Shown: piece after piece, positions 27,624 through 37,625 of the stretch
Layout of the letters: each line of letters begins with the position of its first letter
Position numbering within the stretch: position 1 is the stretch's first letter
Source: Ancylobacter gelatini
GTDB taxonomy: Bacteria; Pseudomonadota; Alphaproteobacteria; Rhizobiales; Xanthobacteraceae
Direction: 5' to 3'
NCBI RefSeq assembly: GCF_022601675.1
Contig: NZ_JAKVIL010000002.1
Location: 124,001 to 188,000 of the forward strand
Length of the DNA stretch: 64,000 bases
The notes under the pieces: model-generated
What the model saw: the letters and a program-made list of their open reading frames with translations, nothing else
Told to the model about the DNA's origin: nothing
Database searches by the model: none
Program-made: the position numbers and the translations under genes

Positions 27624-27648
27624 AAAGGGCCCCGATGGGGCCCTTTTT
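27624..27648 (+). terminator. Rho-independent terminator of petABC
   Basis: AAAGGGCCCC (27624-27633) and GGGGCCCTTT (27637-27646) form a perfect 10-bp stem with a GAT loop, followed by more T. It lies 27 bp after the petC stop. Confidence 0.92.
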
Positions 27649-27921
27649 CATGGCCGGCGTCCTCTCGTTCCGCACGGGCAGGCATTGTGGCGAGCGGCTG
27701 GCGCGCGTCGTGAGAGATCGCCGTGGCGGGTGCGTTGCAGGGTGCGTGATTGGAGCTTCATCGTCGGTGTGTGGCCGGCGCATCCGAAATCAGCCTCGGC
27801 GTGGCGGCCCCGGATGTCGTGCGGCTTGCGCACGCGCCGCACGCCAGATGGCGCACGACAGATGCCGGGCGGCAACCGTGTGCCACGCCGCGATGTCGCG
27901 CCTGCGGCGGCGATCCGGTTG
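27649..27921. other. Non-coding gap between petABC terminator and an outer-membrane protein gene
   Basis: The gap between petC and the convergent outer-membrane protein gene is 325 bp, of which the first part is the petABC terminator. In the remaining 273 bp I see no convincing gene, RNA or long repeat. Open frames here have no ribosome site and an Arg/Pro-rich composition typical of non-coding GC-rich DNA. Confidence 0.5.
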
Positions 27922-28701
27922 TCAGTACCGGTAGTTCAGCCCGGCGCGCAGCATCTGGTGCTTGGGCGTCTCGTCGCCCAGCGTCGAGGTGATGAGGTCG
28001 ACGTAGAGATATTCGGTCTTGGCGCTCCAGCGCTCGGAGATCGCATATTCGAGGCCGCCGCCCGCGGTCCACCCGGCCGTCCAGCCGCTGCCGCGCACCG
28101 ACACTGGCGCCGCCCCGGTCGCCGTCCAGTTGCCGGGCGAGGTCTGGGTCTCGACGATGCCGAGCGACTGCAGCTCGACGGTGGAATAGGTCACGGCCAC
28201 GCCGGCGGTGACGAAGGGCAGGAAGCGGCCGACCGCATAGCCCGCGCGCAGGCGCAGCGTGCCCAGGAACGGGGTATCGACCCGCGCCATGCCGGTTGCA
28301 TCAAGGCGCTGATTGGCACTGAGCGGCACGATGCCGGCGAAGTCGAGGCCCTCGTCGAGCCCGCTATAGGCAACGTCCGCCTCGATGCCGAGCACGCCGC
28401 CATCGGCATAGGCCTGATTATAGCCGAAGGTGGCGCCGACCGCGTAGGACTCGCGCTTGCCGTCGCACAGCCCGCCGACGCAGCCATAACTCTGCCCCAC
28501 CAGGCCGACGGCTCCGGCGATCGAGTTATGGTCTAGGCTGCTGACCACGCCGCCGGCCACGCCGCCGAGATAGAAGCCGGTCCAGTCGACCGCCGGCGTG
28601 GACGAGGTAACAGGAATAACCGCGGGAATATCGGCTGCGTGCGCGGCGGGCGCCATCAGGCCGGCGACAGCCAGCACCGCGAGTTTGACCCCAAGTTTCA
28701 T
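27922..28701 (-). CDS. Outer-membrane beta-barrel protein (Omp25/RopB-like)
   Basis: A 259-residue exported protein. MKLGVKLAVLAVAGLMAPAAHAAD is a clear Sec signal with cleavage after AHA. The mature part begins with DWTGFYLGGVAGG, the hallmark first strand of porin-family small barrels in Hyphomicrobiales, and ends with KTEYLYVDL... and LNYRY, an aromatic C-terminal residue as needed for BAM insertion. Eight strands are expected. The start at 28701 follows a run of G that serves as ribosome site. Function is structural or surface adhesion in relatives, not specific here. Confidence 0.87.
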   Translation of the reverse strand: MKLGVKLAVLAVAGLMAPAAHAADIPAVIPVTSSTPAVDWTGFYLGGVAGGVVSSLDHNSIAGAVGLVGQSYGCVGGLCDGKRESYAVGATFGYNQAYADGGVLGIEADVAYSGLDEGLDFAGIVPLSANQRLDATGMARVDTPFLGTLRLRAGYAVGRFLPFVTAGVAVTYSTVELQSLGIVETQTSPGNWTATGAAPVSVRGSGWTAGWTAGGGLEYAISERWSAKTEYLYVDLITSTLGDETPKHQMLRAGLNYRY

Positions 28702-28832
28702 CGTGCCGCCCCCCGACGGTCCCCTGACATGCCCACGTCCACATGCCGGCGCGCGGCCGGCAACCCCCAGACTGACCGCGCGGCCCTGCGGTTTCAACCG
28801 CCCCGATCATCGGGCCGGCGGCCCTGCGCGCC

Positions 28833-28859
28833 CCGGTTCCAGAACCTGTTCCGAACCGG
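28833..28859. repeat. Nested inverted repeat downstream of ychF
   Basis: CCGGTTC (28833-28839) pairs with GAACCGG (28853-28859), and inside it GAAC (28842-28845) pairs with GTTC (28848-28851). It lies in the 183-bp gap after the ychF stop. The adjoining minus-strand text, starting at the ychF stop with AGCGTTTTCCGG and reaching CCGGTTC, resembles a widespread Hyphomicrobiales intergenic repeat. It may act as a weak 3' hairpin. Confidence 0.45.
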
Positions 28860-28884
28860 TGGAATCACCCGGCCGGAAAACGCT

Positions 28885-29982
28885 CTAGTTCGCGAAGCGG
28901 AAGTGAAGCACATCCCCGTCCGCAACGACATATTCCTTGCCTTCCAGCCGCAGCCGGCCGGCGTCGCGCGCGCCCGCTTCGCCATTGCCCTTCACGTAAT
29001 CGTCAAAGGCGATGGTCTCGGCACGGATGAAACCCTTCTCGAAATCGCTGTGGATAACGCCCGCCGCCGCCGGAGCCTTGGTGCCTGCGGTGATGGTCCA
29101 GGCGCGGGCTTCTTTCGGCCCGACGGTGAAATAGGTCACCAGCTTCAGCAACTCGTAGCCGGCGCGGATGACGCGGTTCAGGCCGGGCTCGTCGAGTTCG
29201 ATGGCTTCGAGATACTCGGTCTGCTCCTCGGGCGGCAGCACGGCGATCTCGCTCTCGATCTTGGCCGAGACCACGACCGCCTTGGCGCCTTCCTTGGCGG
29301 CCTGCGCGAACACCTGCGCGGAGAGGGCGTTGCCGTCCTTGGCCGAGGCTTCCTCGACATTGCAGACATACAGCACGGGCTTTGAGGACAGGAGGCCGAG
29401 CATGCGGAACGCCTTCTCCTCCTCGGGCTTCACGTCGACGAGGCGGGCCGGCTTGCCCTCGCGCAGCAGCACCAGCGCGCGGTTGATCAGGTCGATGGCT
29501 TCCTTGGCTTCCTTGTCGCCGCCCTTCGCCTTCTTCTCCAGCGCGCCGGCGCGCTTCTCGAGGCTGTCCAGGTCGGCCAGCATCAGCTCGGTCTCGATGG
29601 TGTCGATGTCGTTCAGCGGGGCGATCTTGCCCTCGACATGGGTGACGTCGCCATCCTCGAAGCAGCGCACCACATGGGCGATGGCGTCGCATTCGCGAAT
29701 ATTGGCGAGGAACTGGTTGCCGAGACCCTCGCCCTTGGAGGCACCGCGCACCAAGCCGGCAATGTCGACGAAGGTCAGCCGGGTCGGGATGATCTGGCCC
29801 GAGCCGGCGATCTTCGCCAGCGTATCAAGCCGGGGATCGGGCACCGCGACGTCGCCGACATTGGGCTCGATGGTGCAGAACGGGTAATTGGCCGCCTGCG
29901 CTGCCGCGGTCTGCGTCAGCGCGTTGAAGAGGGTCGACTTGCCGACGTTCGGCAGGCCGACAATGCCGCATTTGAAGCCCAT
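28885..29982 (-). CDS. ychF: Redox-regulated ATPase/GTPase YchF (OLA1 family)
   Basis: A 365-residue Obg-related P-loop protein. MGFKCGIVGLPNVGKSTLFNALT contains the G1 loop, FVDIAGLVRGASKGEGLGNQFL the G3 region, and a C-terminal TGS domain is seen in LLKLVTYFTVGPKEARAWT and VADGDVLHFRFAN. The G4 motif is the non-canonical type (VCNVEE) typical of YchF, which prefers ATP. It binds the ribosome and affects stress responses. The start at 29982 is the family start; the frame is open upstream. The pth gene is 91 bp upstream on the same strand. Confidence 0.95.
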   Translation of the reverse strand: MGFKCGIVGLPNVGKSTLFNALTQTAAAQAANYPFCTIEPNVGDVAVPDPRLDTLAKIAGSGQIIPTRLTFVDIAGLVRGASKGEGLGNQFLANIRECDAIAHVVRCFEDGDVTHVEGKIAPLNDIDTIETELMLADLDSLEKRAGALEKKAKGGDKEAKEAIDLINRALVLLREGKPARLVDVKPEEEKAFRMLGLLSSKPVLYVCNVEEASAKDGNALSAQVFAQAAKEGAKAVVVSAKIESEIAVLPPEEQTEYLEAIELDEPGLNRVIRAGYELLKLVTYFTVGPKEARAWTITAGTKAPAAAGVIHSDFEKGFIRAETIAFDDYVKGNGEAGARDAGRLRLEGKEYVVADGDVLHFRFAN

Positions 29983-30073
29983 GGGGTCGGTGCTCGCGAT
30001 CGCTTGAAGGTTGTGGCCGTTGGTTAGGCCATCGGCGGGCCGGCAGGCAAGCCTCAAGCCCGTAATTTGGGGT

Positions 30074-30694
30074 TCAGCCGGGCTTCATGCCGGCCCGGCC
30101 GCTCGGTACGGGGTCGCCGAAGCCGCGCTGCTCCATGAAGAGGTGCAGCCGGCTCTGGAATTCCTCGAGCTTGTGCGCGACCAGCAGCTCGGCCAGATCC
30201 GCGCAGCCTTCGCACACCGCGCCCACCCAGTCGCGCTCGGCCTTGGCGAAGTCGCTCAGCACATAGTTGTGCACCAGCGCCTTGTCGCCGGGATGGCCGA
30301 TGCCGAGCCGGACGCGGCCATACTCGTTGCCGCAATGGGCGGTGATCGAGCGCAGGCCGTTATGGCCGGCATTGCCGCCGCCGCGCTTCACCCGCACCTT
30401 GGCGGGCGGCAGGTCGAGCTCGTCGTGGAAGGCGAACACGTCGCGCAGGTCGATCTTGTAGAAGCGCTGCGCCTCGGCGACCGCGCGGCCGCTTTCGTTC
30501 ATGAAGGTTTCCGGCAGCAGCGCGACCACCTTCTCGCCGGCGATCTCGCCCTCGCAGGCGGCGCCCTGGAAGCGGCGGCGCCAGGGGGAAAAGCGATGGC
30601 GCCGGGCGATGGCGTCGACGGCCATGAAACCGATATTGTGCCGGTTGCCGGCATATTTCGGCCCGGGATTGCCGAGCCCCGTGAACAGGTACAC
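30074..30694 (-). CDS. pth: Peptidyl-tRNA hydrolase
   Basis: A 206-residue cytosolic hydrolase that recycles peptidyl-tRNA dropped from ribosomes. [22 protein letters not shown] carries the conserved Asn and catalytic His; [40 protein letters not shown] and [10 protein letters not shown] are the remaining family motifs. It follows rplY on the same strand, with a terminator-like hairpin between them, the usual rplY-pth-ychF order. Confidence 0.96.
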   Translation of the reverse strand: MYLFTGLGNPGPKYAGNRHNIGFMAVDAIARRHRFSPWRRRFQGAACEGEIAGEKVVALLPETFMNESGRAVAEAQRFYKIDLRDVFAFHDELDLPPAKVRVKRGGGNAGHNGLRSITAHCGNEYGRVRLGIGHPGDKALVHNYVLSDFAKAERDWVGAVCEGCADLAELLVAHKLEEFQSRLHLFMEQRGFGDPVPSGRAGMKPG

Positions 30695-30713
30695 AGCTGG
30701 CCTCCGCGCGAGC

Positions 30714-30749
30714 TAAAAGAAATGGAGCCGGAAGCGGACTTCCGGCTCC
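30714..30749 (-). terminator. Rho-independent terminator after rplY
   Basis: GGAGCCGGAAG (30724-30734) and CTTCCGGCTCC (30739-30749) form a perfect 11-bp stem with a 4-nt loop. Read on the minus strand it is followed by ATTTCTTTT. It sits between rplY and pth, so pth probably has its own promoter or depends on read-through. Confidence 0.8.
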
Positions 30750-30791
30750 CTGTTCAGGAGAGGCTGACGAACGGGCCCGAGCCCGCCCCGG

Positions 30792-31427
30792 TCACGCCTT
30801 GGTGGCGGAGCTGGCGGCAGCGGCCGCAGCGGCGGCGGCTTCGTCTTCCTCGGCGTCCTTGAGGCCCGACGGCGCCACGATGGTGGCCAGCGTGTCGTCG
30901 CCATGGCCGGCCCAGGTCACGCCCGCCGGCAGCTTCACCGCCGAGAGGTGGATCGAGTCGCCGAAGCTGAAGCCGGTGATGTCGACCTCGATCGCCTCGG
31001 GGATGGCGTCGGAGGGGACGTTCAGCGAGACGGTGTGGCTGACGACGTTCAGCGTCGCGCCTTCCTTGATCACCGGCGCGGTGTCGGCGTTCAGGAAGTG
31101 CACGGGCACGTCGACGGTCAGGCTGGCGCCGACGGCGACGCGCAGGAAGTCGACGTGAACCGGCAGATCCTTGAGCGGGTCGAGCTGGTAGTCGCGCGGG
31201 ATCACGCGGTGCTTCTCGCCCTCGACGTCGACGCTGAACAGCGTGGTCAGGAAGTGGCCGGCATAGATGGTGCGGGTGATCTGCGTGTGGTCGAGCGAGA
31301 TCGTGACGGGGGCCTTCCCGTCGCCGTAGATCACGGCGGGGACGCGACCGGCGCGGCGTTCGGCGCGAGCGGCCCCCTTGCCGACCTTCGCGCGGGCCGT
31401 CGCCTTCAGTTCCTTGATGGCGGTCAT
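30792..31427 (-). CDS. rplY: 50S ribosomal protein L25, Ctc/TL5 long form
   Basis: A 211-residue two-domain L25. The N-terminal ~95 residues bind 5S rRNA (KGAARAERRAGRVPAVIYGDGK). The C-terminal TL5 domain (VHVDFLRV...VPVHFLN...SVSLNVPSDAIPEAIEVDI) is the extension found in Ctc proteins. The tail is an Ala/Glu-rich low-complexity stretch. Start at 31427 (MTAIKELKATARAKVGKG) has AAGGAC upstream. First gene before pth and ychF. Confidence 0.95.
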   Translation of the reverse strand: MTAIKELKATARAKVGKGAARAERRAGRVPAVIYGDGKAPVTISLDHTQITRTIYAGHFLTTLFSVDVEGEKHRVIPRDYQLDPLKDLPVHVDFLRVAVGASLTVDVPVHFLNADTAPVIKEGATLNVVSHTVSLNVPSDAIPEAIEVDITGFSFGDSIHLSAVKLPAGVTWAGHGDDTLATIVAPSGLKDAEEDEAAAAAAAAASSATKA

Positions 31428-31603
31428 GGCATAAGTCCTTGCATATGGTGCAAAAGCAGAAGGCCGCTCGCGCGGCCCCATCTTTCGCGGCTGGGTATCG
31501 GATCGGCCGCGGCGCGCCTCCAGGGGTGCGGAAAGGCCACGAGCCGGGGCGGCTCATAGCAGCAAAAGCGTTGCGGGGCAATGCGCGCGCCGCAGCCGGC
31601 GCT

Positions 31604-32503
31604 TTAGAACTTGCCGAGCACGCCCGCCTTCAACAGGCCGCTGCCGTCGCTGTCGGGGGCAATCGAGCGCTGCACGCTGATATAGCGCTCATAGGAGCCG
31701 AGTGGCGAGCGCAGCTCAAGTCCGGTGGTGACGGTCTGGGTGCTGTTCATCTCGACGCTGGCGCCGAGCTTCTCATTGCCGAGCCCGAGCGGGGCGAGCG
31801 GCATGGAATAGGTGCTGCCGACGGCGAGATTGTCATACAGCGAGGGCACGCCCGTGCTCGCCGCCGCCCCGACCGCGCCGGTGCTGTAGATGGTCAGATT
31901 GTCCTGCTCGAAGCCGACCCGGCCCTTGATCTCGCCGGAGCCGCCGCCCGCGCTGGTCGACAGCGCGCCGGAAACCGGCGCCGAGGCGCTCGCATTGGTG
32001 GAAACGGCAAGGCTCGCCGGCCCCTGCTTCAGCTCCAGCTTGGTCGGCACGGAGGCGGATTTCGGCGCGGCGACGGATTTGCGCTCGGGCAGTTTGGCCG
32101 GGGCGGCGCCGGAGGTCACGCCGACGCTGCCGAGCAGCGCGTTCCACAGCGAGGGCGCCGGCGCCTCGCCAGCCTCGACCAGCGCGCCCTGCATGGCCGC
32201 ATCCGCGTCCTCGTCGCTCATATATTCGCTGTCCGCCGGCTGCGTGGTGGCGGCGGCTTCCGCCTGAGCGGCGATGGCCGCGGCCTCGGTTTGCGCCGCG
32301 ACGGCGGCATCGGAGGCGCGCTGGGCGGCCTCATAGGGCGATTCGCCGGCGGGCGAGAGCAGGATGACCGTGATGCTGCCCCAGGGGTTGGTCGGAGCCG
32401 GAGCACCCGTCGTCTGGGCGGCCGCCGGCAGCGCCAGCAACGTGAACGGCAGGATGAAGGAGAGGCGTGCCGCCAGATGGGCGCGCGGCAGGGCTCGTTT
32501 CAT
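31604..32503 (-). CDS. Exported protein of unknown function
   Basis: I do not recognise this 299-residue protein. It has a Sec signal (LSFILPFTLLALPAAAQ), then PTNPWGSITVILLSP, an Ala/Glu-rich helical stretch of about 45 residues (YEAAQRASDAAVAAQTEAAA), a Ser/Ala/Gly-rich linker, and a C-terminal ~90-residue part with alternating hydrophobic pattern (NLTIYSTGAVGAAA, GASVEMNSTQTVTTGLEL, YERYISVQRS) that looks like outer-membrane beta strands. An autotransporter-like or surface barrel is possible but unproven. Start at 32503 follows AGGACGG. Confidence 0.6.
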   Translation of the reverse strand: MKRALPRAHLAARLSFILPFTLLALPAAAQTTGAPAPTNPWGSITVILLSPAGESPYEAAQRASDAAVAAQTEAAAIAAQAEAAATTQPADSEYMSDEDADAAMQGALVEAGEAPAPSLWNALLGSVGVTSGAAPAKLPERKSVAAPKSASVPTKLELKQGPASLAVSTNASASAPVSGALSTSAGGGSGEIKGRVGFEQDNLTIYSTGAVGAAASTGVPSLYDNLAVGSTYSMPLAPLGLGNEKLGASVEMNSTQTVTTGLELRSPLGSYERYISVQRSIAPDSDGSGLLKAGVLGKF

Positions 32504-32675
32504 GCGTCGTCCGTCCTGTAGCTTGGTGGAGCGGCAAAGCCTGCGGACGAAGTGTGGAGCGATCATGGCGCAATGCACAACGACCGCGATTTTTCGCGAA
32601 ATGCTGCGCGTGCGCAGGTAGTTGAATGGCGGATCGCCAGCAGGAAATGCGCGGCTGCGACCAATGAGACACAGC

Positions 32676-32699
32676 AAGGGGCGCCGCAGCGCCCCTTTT
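32676..32699. terminator. Hairpin between prs and the exported protein gene
   Basis: AAGGGGCGC (32676-32684) and GCGCCCCTT (32689-32697) form a perfect 9-bp stem with a CGCA loop. The T-run (TTTT) follows on the plus strand; on the minus strand, where prs ends 27 bp earlier, only TT follows. It probably ends prs transcription but would work better for a plus-strand transcript. Confidence 0.6.
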
Positions 32700-32725
32700 C
32701 GTCCGACGGATCGCGCGTTGCCGGC

Positions 32726-33679
<954 letters not shown>

Positions 33680-33829
33680 TCCGGCACGCTCCCAGCCGTA
33701 CTATCTCACCGTGCGGCCGTCGCAAGACCGTCGCGAAGCCCTGATAGGCGGGCGAGGGCGTGCTGTAAAGCACTGGAGGCTCCAAGTTCTGCCGTGCAGA
33801 CGCGCAGCGGGTGCAGCGCGGCCTTTCGA

Positions 33830-34495
33830 TCACGGATGCGCGGCGAAGGTGAGGGCGGTGGCGCCGACGGTCGGCTCGGCGTCGCTGGGCAGCGCATCGT
33901 CGGCCGGCGCGCTCGAGGCGACCTGCGGGCCGTCATCGGTGCGGATGTCAGGTGCTTCCTCGGTGGCCGGCGCGACCGCCGGCTCGCTGCGCACCGGAGC
34001 GGAAGGCCCGCCGGCAAGGCGAGAGCCGATTTCATCGAGGCTTTGCGCGGCGATGCGCTGGAGCGTGGCATCGTCGACCTGGTTCCACACGTCCTTGCCC
34101 TTGCCGATGGTCTCGACGCCGGCCACGCGCAGCACGCGCTCGCGGTCCTTGTCGAACACGTCCCACACCCAGTCCACCGAGCCCTTGTCGCCGTCGACCG
34201 AGGCGGCGAGATAGCCGCGCACCCGATAGGTGGCCTCGCCGTTGCGCGAGACGACATGCATCCGGCGGGCGTCGGCGGCGGTGGAGAGATTGGCGACCAG
34301 CTTGTTGAAAACCGGCTCCGGCGGGCCATCGATCGATTCGAAGGCGATGGCGCGGGGCGCGCCGGAGGAGAGGGCGGCGCTGGCAGTGGGGGAATTGCCG
34401 CCGCCGGTCTGGCAGGCCGCGAGCGCGAGGGAACCGAAAAGAACCGCCGCTACCGGAAGCAGTCGGGCGGGGCGCTGGCGAAGGCGATCGGTCAT
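33830..34495 (-). CDS. Putative lipoprotein of unknown function
   Basis: A 221-residue protein starting at 34495 (MTDRLRQRPARLLPV). A lipoprotein signal ends in SLALAACQTGGG with the lipobox LAAC, so it should be acylated by Lgt, whose gene is 3 kb away. The central ~110 residues (FNKLVANLSTAADARRMHVV, YRVRGYLAASV, WVWDVFDKDRERVLRVAG) form a compact soluble domain; the C-terminal ~60 residues are Pro/Ala/Asp-rich and probably disordered. I recognise the type from Hyphomicrobiales but know no function. Confidence 0.7.
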   Translation of the reverse strand: MTDRLRQRPARLLPVAAVLFGSLALAACQTGGGNSPTASAALSSGAPRAIAFESIDGPPEPVFNKLVANLSTAADARRMHVVSRNGEATYRVRGYLAASVDGDKGSVDWVWDVFDKDRERVLRVAGVETIGKGKDVWNQVDDATLQRIAAQSLDEIGSRLAGGPSAPVRSEPAVAPATEEAPDIRTDDGPQVASSAPADDALPSDAEPTVGATALTFAAHP

Positions 34496-34584
34496 GGGGC
34501 GCGGTTTCTCTCGAGAGCCGGGCATCCGCGCATCCCGCAACGGGATGCCTCGCGGCCGCCGCAATCCTTAAGAAACCGTTAATG

Positions 34585-35736
34585 CTATTTGACCAGCAGG
34601 TCCAGAGGCGCGTCGGTCGCACACTCGTTACCGTTAACGGTGACGAGGTAGGTGCGCCCGAGGCACATGGCGGTCGAGGTCTCGCTGTCCATCAGGATCA
34701 TGTGGGCGAACATGACCATGCCCGGCTCCAGCACCCAGTCATTGCCGGCATAGAACATGGGCGGGTCCATCCAGGACGGGGTGAACTTGGCGCCGAGCGA
34801 ATAGCCGCAGGCGGCGAGGCGATGCCCGGCGAGGCCGTGGCCGTCCATGACATGGGCGTGGGCGGTGAACACGTCGCCGGCGGTCTTGCCGGGCACGATG
34901 GCGTGGGCGCAGGCTTCCAGCGCCTGCCTGGCGGCGGCGAAGAGTTCGAGGTGCCGGTCGCGCGGCGGGCCGACGATCACCGTCTCCATCATCGCCGCGT
35001 GGTAGTGGCGATAGGCGCCGGCCCATTCCAGCGTGATCTGGTCCTCGCCCTCCAGCCGGCGGCGGCCGGATTTGTAGCGGCACAGCAGCGCGTCCGGGCC
35101 GGAGCCGATGATGAACTCGTTGGCGGGATAGTCGCCGCCGCCCTTGAAGATCGCGCCCTGCATGCCGGCGAGGATGTCGCCCTCGTCGACGCCGTCGCCG
35201 ATCATGTCGATGGCGACGTCGCGCGCCGCCAGTGCGAGTTTCGCCGCCTGCTTCACATAAAGGATTTCCGCCGGCGACTTCACCGCGCGCAGCCGGTCGA
35301 CGAGGCGCGAGGCGTCCTCCAGCGTCGCGAAGCCGTCAAAGGCGGCGTCGAGCTTCTTTCCATTGGCGGCGGTCAGGCCGTAGCTCTCATATTCGACGCC
35401 GATGCGCGCGCCCGTGCCGCCGAGATCAGCCACCATGTCGCGCAATTGCTGCTGCGGGGTGGCGTCGGCGCGGTCGGTCCAGACGCGGACATCCTCGATC
35501 AGCGAGGTGTGCTGCGCCTGCCGCAGGTCCGCCGAGCGGGTGAGCAGCGCCAGCCGGCCGTCGGCGGAAAGGTAGAGCGCCTGGAAGAAGCAGAAGCCGA
35601 ACGTGTCGTAGCCGGTCAGCCAGTACATCGATTCCTGCTGGAACATCAGCAGCCCGTCGAGCCGGCGCGCCGCGAGTTCGGCCAGCAGGCGCTGCCTGCG
35701 GCGCTCGAATTCCGGGGCGGTGAAATGCAGCGTCAT
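34585..35736 (-). CDS. M24 (pita-bread fold) Xaa-Pro peptidase homologue lacking metal ligands; creatinase/ectoine-hydrolase-like
   Basis: A 383-residue two-domain protein: creatinase-type N-domain (to about 150) and a pita-bread catalytic domain. Metallo-aminopeptidases carry two Asp in this region, but here the text reads ITLEWAGAYRHYHAAMMET with Glu and His in their places, and the GHGIG His loop is replaced by ACGYSLGAK. The dinuclear metal site is therefore lost, as in creatinase and DoeA ectoine hydrolase, which split C-N bonds without metal. The real substrate is unknown. ATG at 35736 follows GAGAGGGCG. It is the last gene of lgt-midA-pgeF-M24, 9 bp after pgeF. Confidence 0.75.
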   Translation of the reverse strand: MTLHFTAPEFERRRQRLLAELAARRLDGLLMFQQESMYWLTGYDTFGFCFFQALYLSADGRLALLTRSADLRQAQHTSLIEDVRVWTDRADATPQQQLRDMVADLGGTGARIGVEYESYGLTAANGKKLDAAFDGFATLEDASRLVDRLRAVKSPAEILYVKQAAKLALAARDVAIDMIGDGVDEGDILAGMQGAIFKGGGDYPANEFIIGSGPDALLCRYKSGRRRLEGEDQITLEWAGAYRHYHAAMMETVIVGPPRDRHLELFAAARQALEACAHAIVPGKTAGDVFTAHAHVMDGHGLAGHRLAACGYSLGAKFTPSWMDPPMFYAGNDWVLEPGMVMFAHMILMDSETSTAMCLGRTYLVTVNGNECATDAPLDLLVK

Positions 35737-35745
35737 GGCGCCCTC

Positions 35746-36507
35746 TCAGGCCAGGGTGATGGCGGCGATCAGCCGGCCGTAATCGGGCTCGCCGCGATGG
35801 GTGGTGCGGCGGTAGCTGAAGAAGCGCGCCTCGTCGGAATAGGTGTCGAGGCATAGATCGTCGATCTGGCCCACGCCGATCGTCTCCAGCCGCGCCCGGA
35901 TATAGCCGGGCAGGTCGAACATGGCGTGGTGGTCGCGCTCGGAAGGCGCGAAGAAGCGGATATTGGCATGGTCGAGCGCCGTCAGCGTGCTGACGAATTC
36001 CGGCCCGACCTCATAGCTCTGCTGGCGGATCAGCGGGCCGATGGCGGCGACGATGCGCTCGCGCTTCGCCCCCAGCTCTTCCATGCGCGCGATGGTGGAA
36101 TCCAGCACGCCGCCCACCGCGCCCTTCCAGCCGGAATGGGCGGCGGCCACCACGCGGGCCTCGCCATCGGCGAACAGGACGGGCCCGCAATCGGCGATGG
36201 CGACGCCGACCGCGATGCCGGGCGTATTGGTCGCCACCGCATCCGCCTTGGGCCGCTCGCCCCAGGGCGCGGAGGCGATGAGGCAGTCCGGCGAGTGGAT
36301 CTGCCAGCAGGTGAGCAGATGGCCGTCCGGCACGCCGAGCGCGCGGGCCATGCGCGCGCGGTTCTCGGCGACATTTTCGGGGGCGTCGTTGGAGCCGGTG
36401 CCGCCATTCAGCCCGGCATAGATGCCCTGCGAGACGCCGCCCTCGCGGGTGAAGAAGGCGTGGCGGATTCCGGGGAGCGCGGCGAGCGCCGGGGATTCGA
36501 CCTTCAT
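35746..36507 (-). CDS. pgeF: Peptidoglycan editing factor (DUF152 / Cu-oxidase_4, polyphenol oxidase)
   Basis: A 253-residue protein of the YfiH/YlmD/LACC1 family. QIHSPD, IADCGPVLFAD and VAAAHSGWKGAVGG supply the His-Cys-His metal site. The usual GPCI motif reads IGPLI here, so that extra Cys is lost. In E. coli YfiH removes wrongly inserted L-Ser from peptidoglycan precursors; relatives also act as purine nucleosidases. Start overlaps the midA stop as ATGA. Expected to be cytosolic. Confidence 0.9.
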   Translation of the reverse strand: MKVESPALAALPGIRHAFFTREGGVSQGIYAGLNGGTGSNDAPENVAENRARMARALGVPDGHLLTCWQIHSPDCLIASAPWGERPKADAVATNTPGIAVGVAIADCGPVLFADGEARVVAAAHSGWKGAVGGVLDSTIARMEELGAKRERIVAAIGPLIRQQSYEVGPEFVSTLTALDHANIRFFAPSERDHHAMFDLPGYIRARLETIGVGQIDDLCLDTYSDEARFFSYRRTTHRGEPDYGRLIAAITLA

Positions 36508-37625
36508 GATTCCACCTTCTTGCCTGTCGGGAAGACATCCTGCGGCGCGAATCCCGCCGCGCCGCCAAGGGCAGGATGCACCAGCGCGAGCGCCTTGAAG
36601 AGGGCCCCCATCTCGCCTTCGCCGCTACCGGCGAGCCGGCGGGTGGCGGCATCGATGGCGGCGGCGGCTTCGGGCGCTGCTTTCGCCTTCAGCCGCTCCG
36701 CCCGCGCGGCGATGCCGAGCCGGGCGAGAAACGCGCCCTGCGGGATCGGGCCGAGGGCGAGCGCGCCGGCCGCCATCCCCGCCTGCGCCAGCGCGGAGAA
36801 ATCGACATGGGCGGTGAGGTCGGCGTCGCCGGGATGGGCGAGCACCTCGTCATAGGCGTGGGATTTCAACGCCTGCAGCGTGTCGCCGAAGCCGCCAGCA
36901 TGGCCGTAATCGATGAACAGCGCCGCGCCGCCTTCGCGCGAGACGCGGGCGGCGATGTCGCCGGCGATGGCGGTGCCCGAGGGGCAGACTTCCAGCAGCG
37001 CGCCCTCCCGCGCTGCCATCAGCCGCGCGGCGTCGGCCGGGTCGGGACGCGCATCGGGGCGCAGGCCGAAAGCGAGGGCACCATCCTCGCCAAGCCCCAC
37101 CATGCGCTCGGCGATGCCGGTGGCGGTGCGGACGAACTGGCGGATCGGCAGCGCGTCGAAGAACTCGTTGGCGAGCAGGATCAGCGGCCCGTCCGGGATG
37201 TCCTCGAACCGCCCGCGCCAGTCGACGGGGTAGGCGGACAGCGTCGCGGCCTGCTTCTCGCGCAGGCGCGGGGAGGCTTCCACCAGCACGACCTGCGCGG
37301 CCTCGTGAAAGCCGGGCACGATACGGGTGGCGCGCAGCACGTCCGCCATCATGGTGCCGCGGCCGGGGCCAAGCTCGGCGAGGATGAGGCGGGCGGGCGA
37401 GCCCATGCGCATCCAGCAATCGGCGGCCCACAGGCCCAGCAGTTCGCCGAACATCTGGCTGATCTCCGGCGCGGTGACGAAATCACCGGCCGCGCCGAAG
37501 GGTTCATGGGTGGTGTAATAGCCGTGCTGCGGGTGGAACAGGCACTCGGCCATGTACTCGGCAACGTTCATCGGCCCGCCGGCGGAAATCCGCCGGGCGA
37601 GAAGATGGGCGAGCGCAGTGCTCAT
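36504..37625 (-). CDS. SAM-dependent protein arginine methyltransferase, MidA/NDUFAF7 family
   Basis: A 373-residue protein. [26 protein letters not shown] and [19 protein letters not shown] are the family's opening, and [18 protein letters not shown] is the SAM-binding loop. [15 protein letters not shown] and [18 protein letters not shown] follow as in NDUFAF7, which dimethylates an Arg on the 49-kDa complex I subunit. A role in complex I assembly is likely in this respiring bacterium. Start and stop overlap lgt and pgeF by four bases each, so translation is coupled. Confidence 0.88.
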   Translation of the reverse strand: MSTALAHLLARRISAGGPMNVAEYMAECLFHPQHGYYTTHEPFGAAGDFVTAPEISQMFGELLGLWAADCWMRMGSPARLILAELGPGRGTMMADVLRATRIVPGFHEAAQVVLVEASPRLREKQAATLSAYPVDWRGRFEDIPDGPLILLANEFFDALPIRQFVRTATGIAERMVGLGEDGALAFGLRPDARPDPADAARLMAAREGALLEVCPSGTAIAGDIAARVSREGGAALFIDYGHAGGFGDTLQALKSHAYDEVLAHPGDADLTAHVDFSALAQAGMAAGALALGPIPQGAFLARLGIAARAERLKAKAAPEAAAAIDAATRRLAGSGEGEMGALFKALALVHPALGGAAGFAPQDVFPTGKKVES

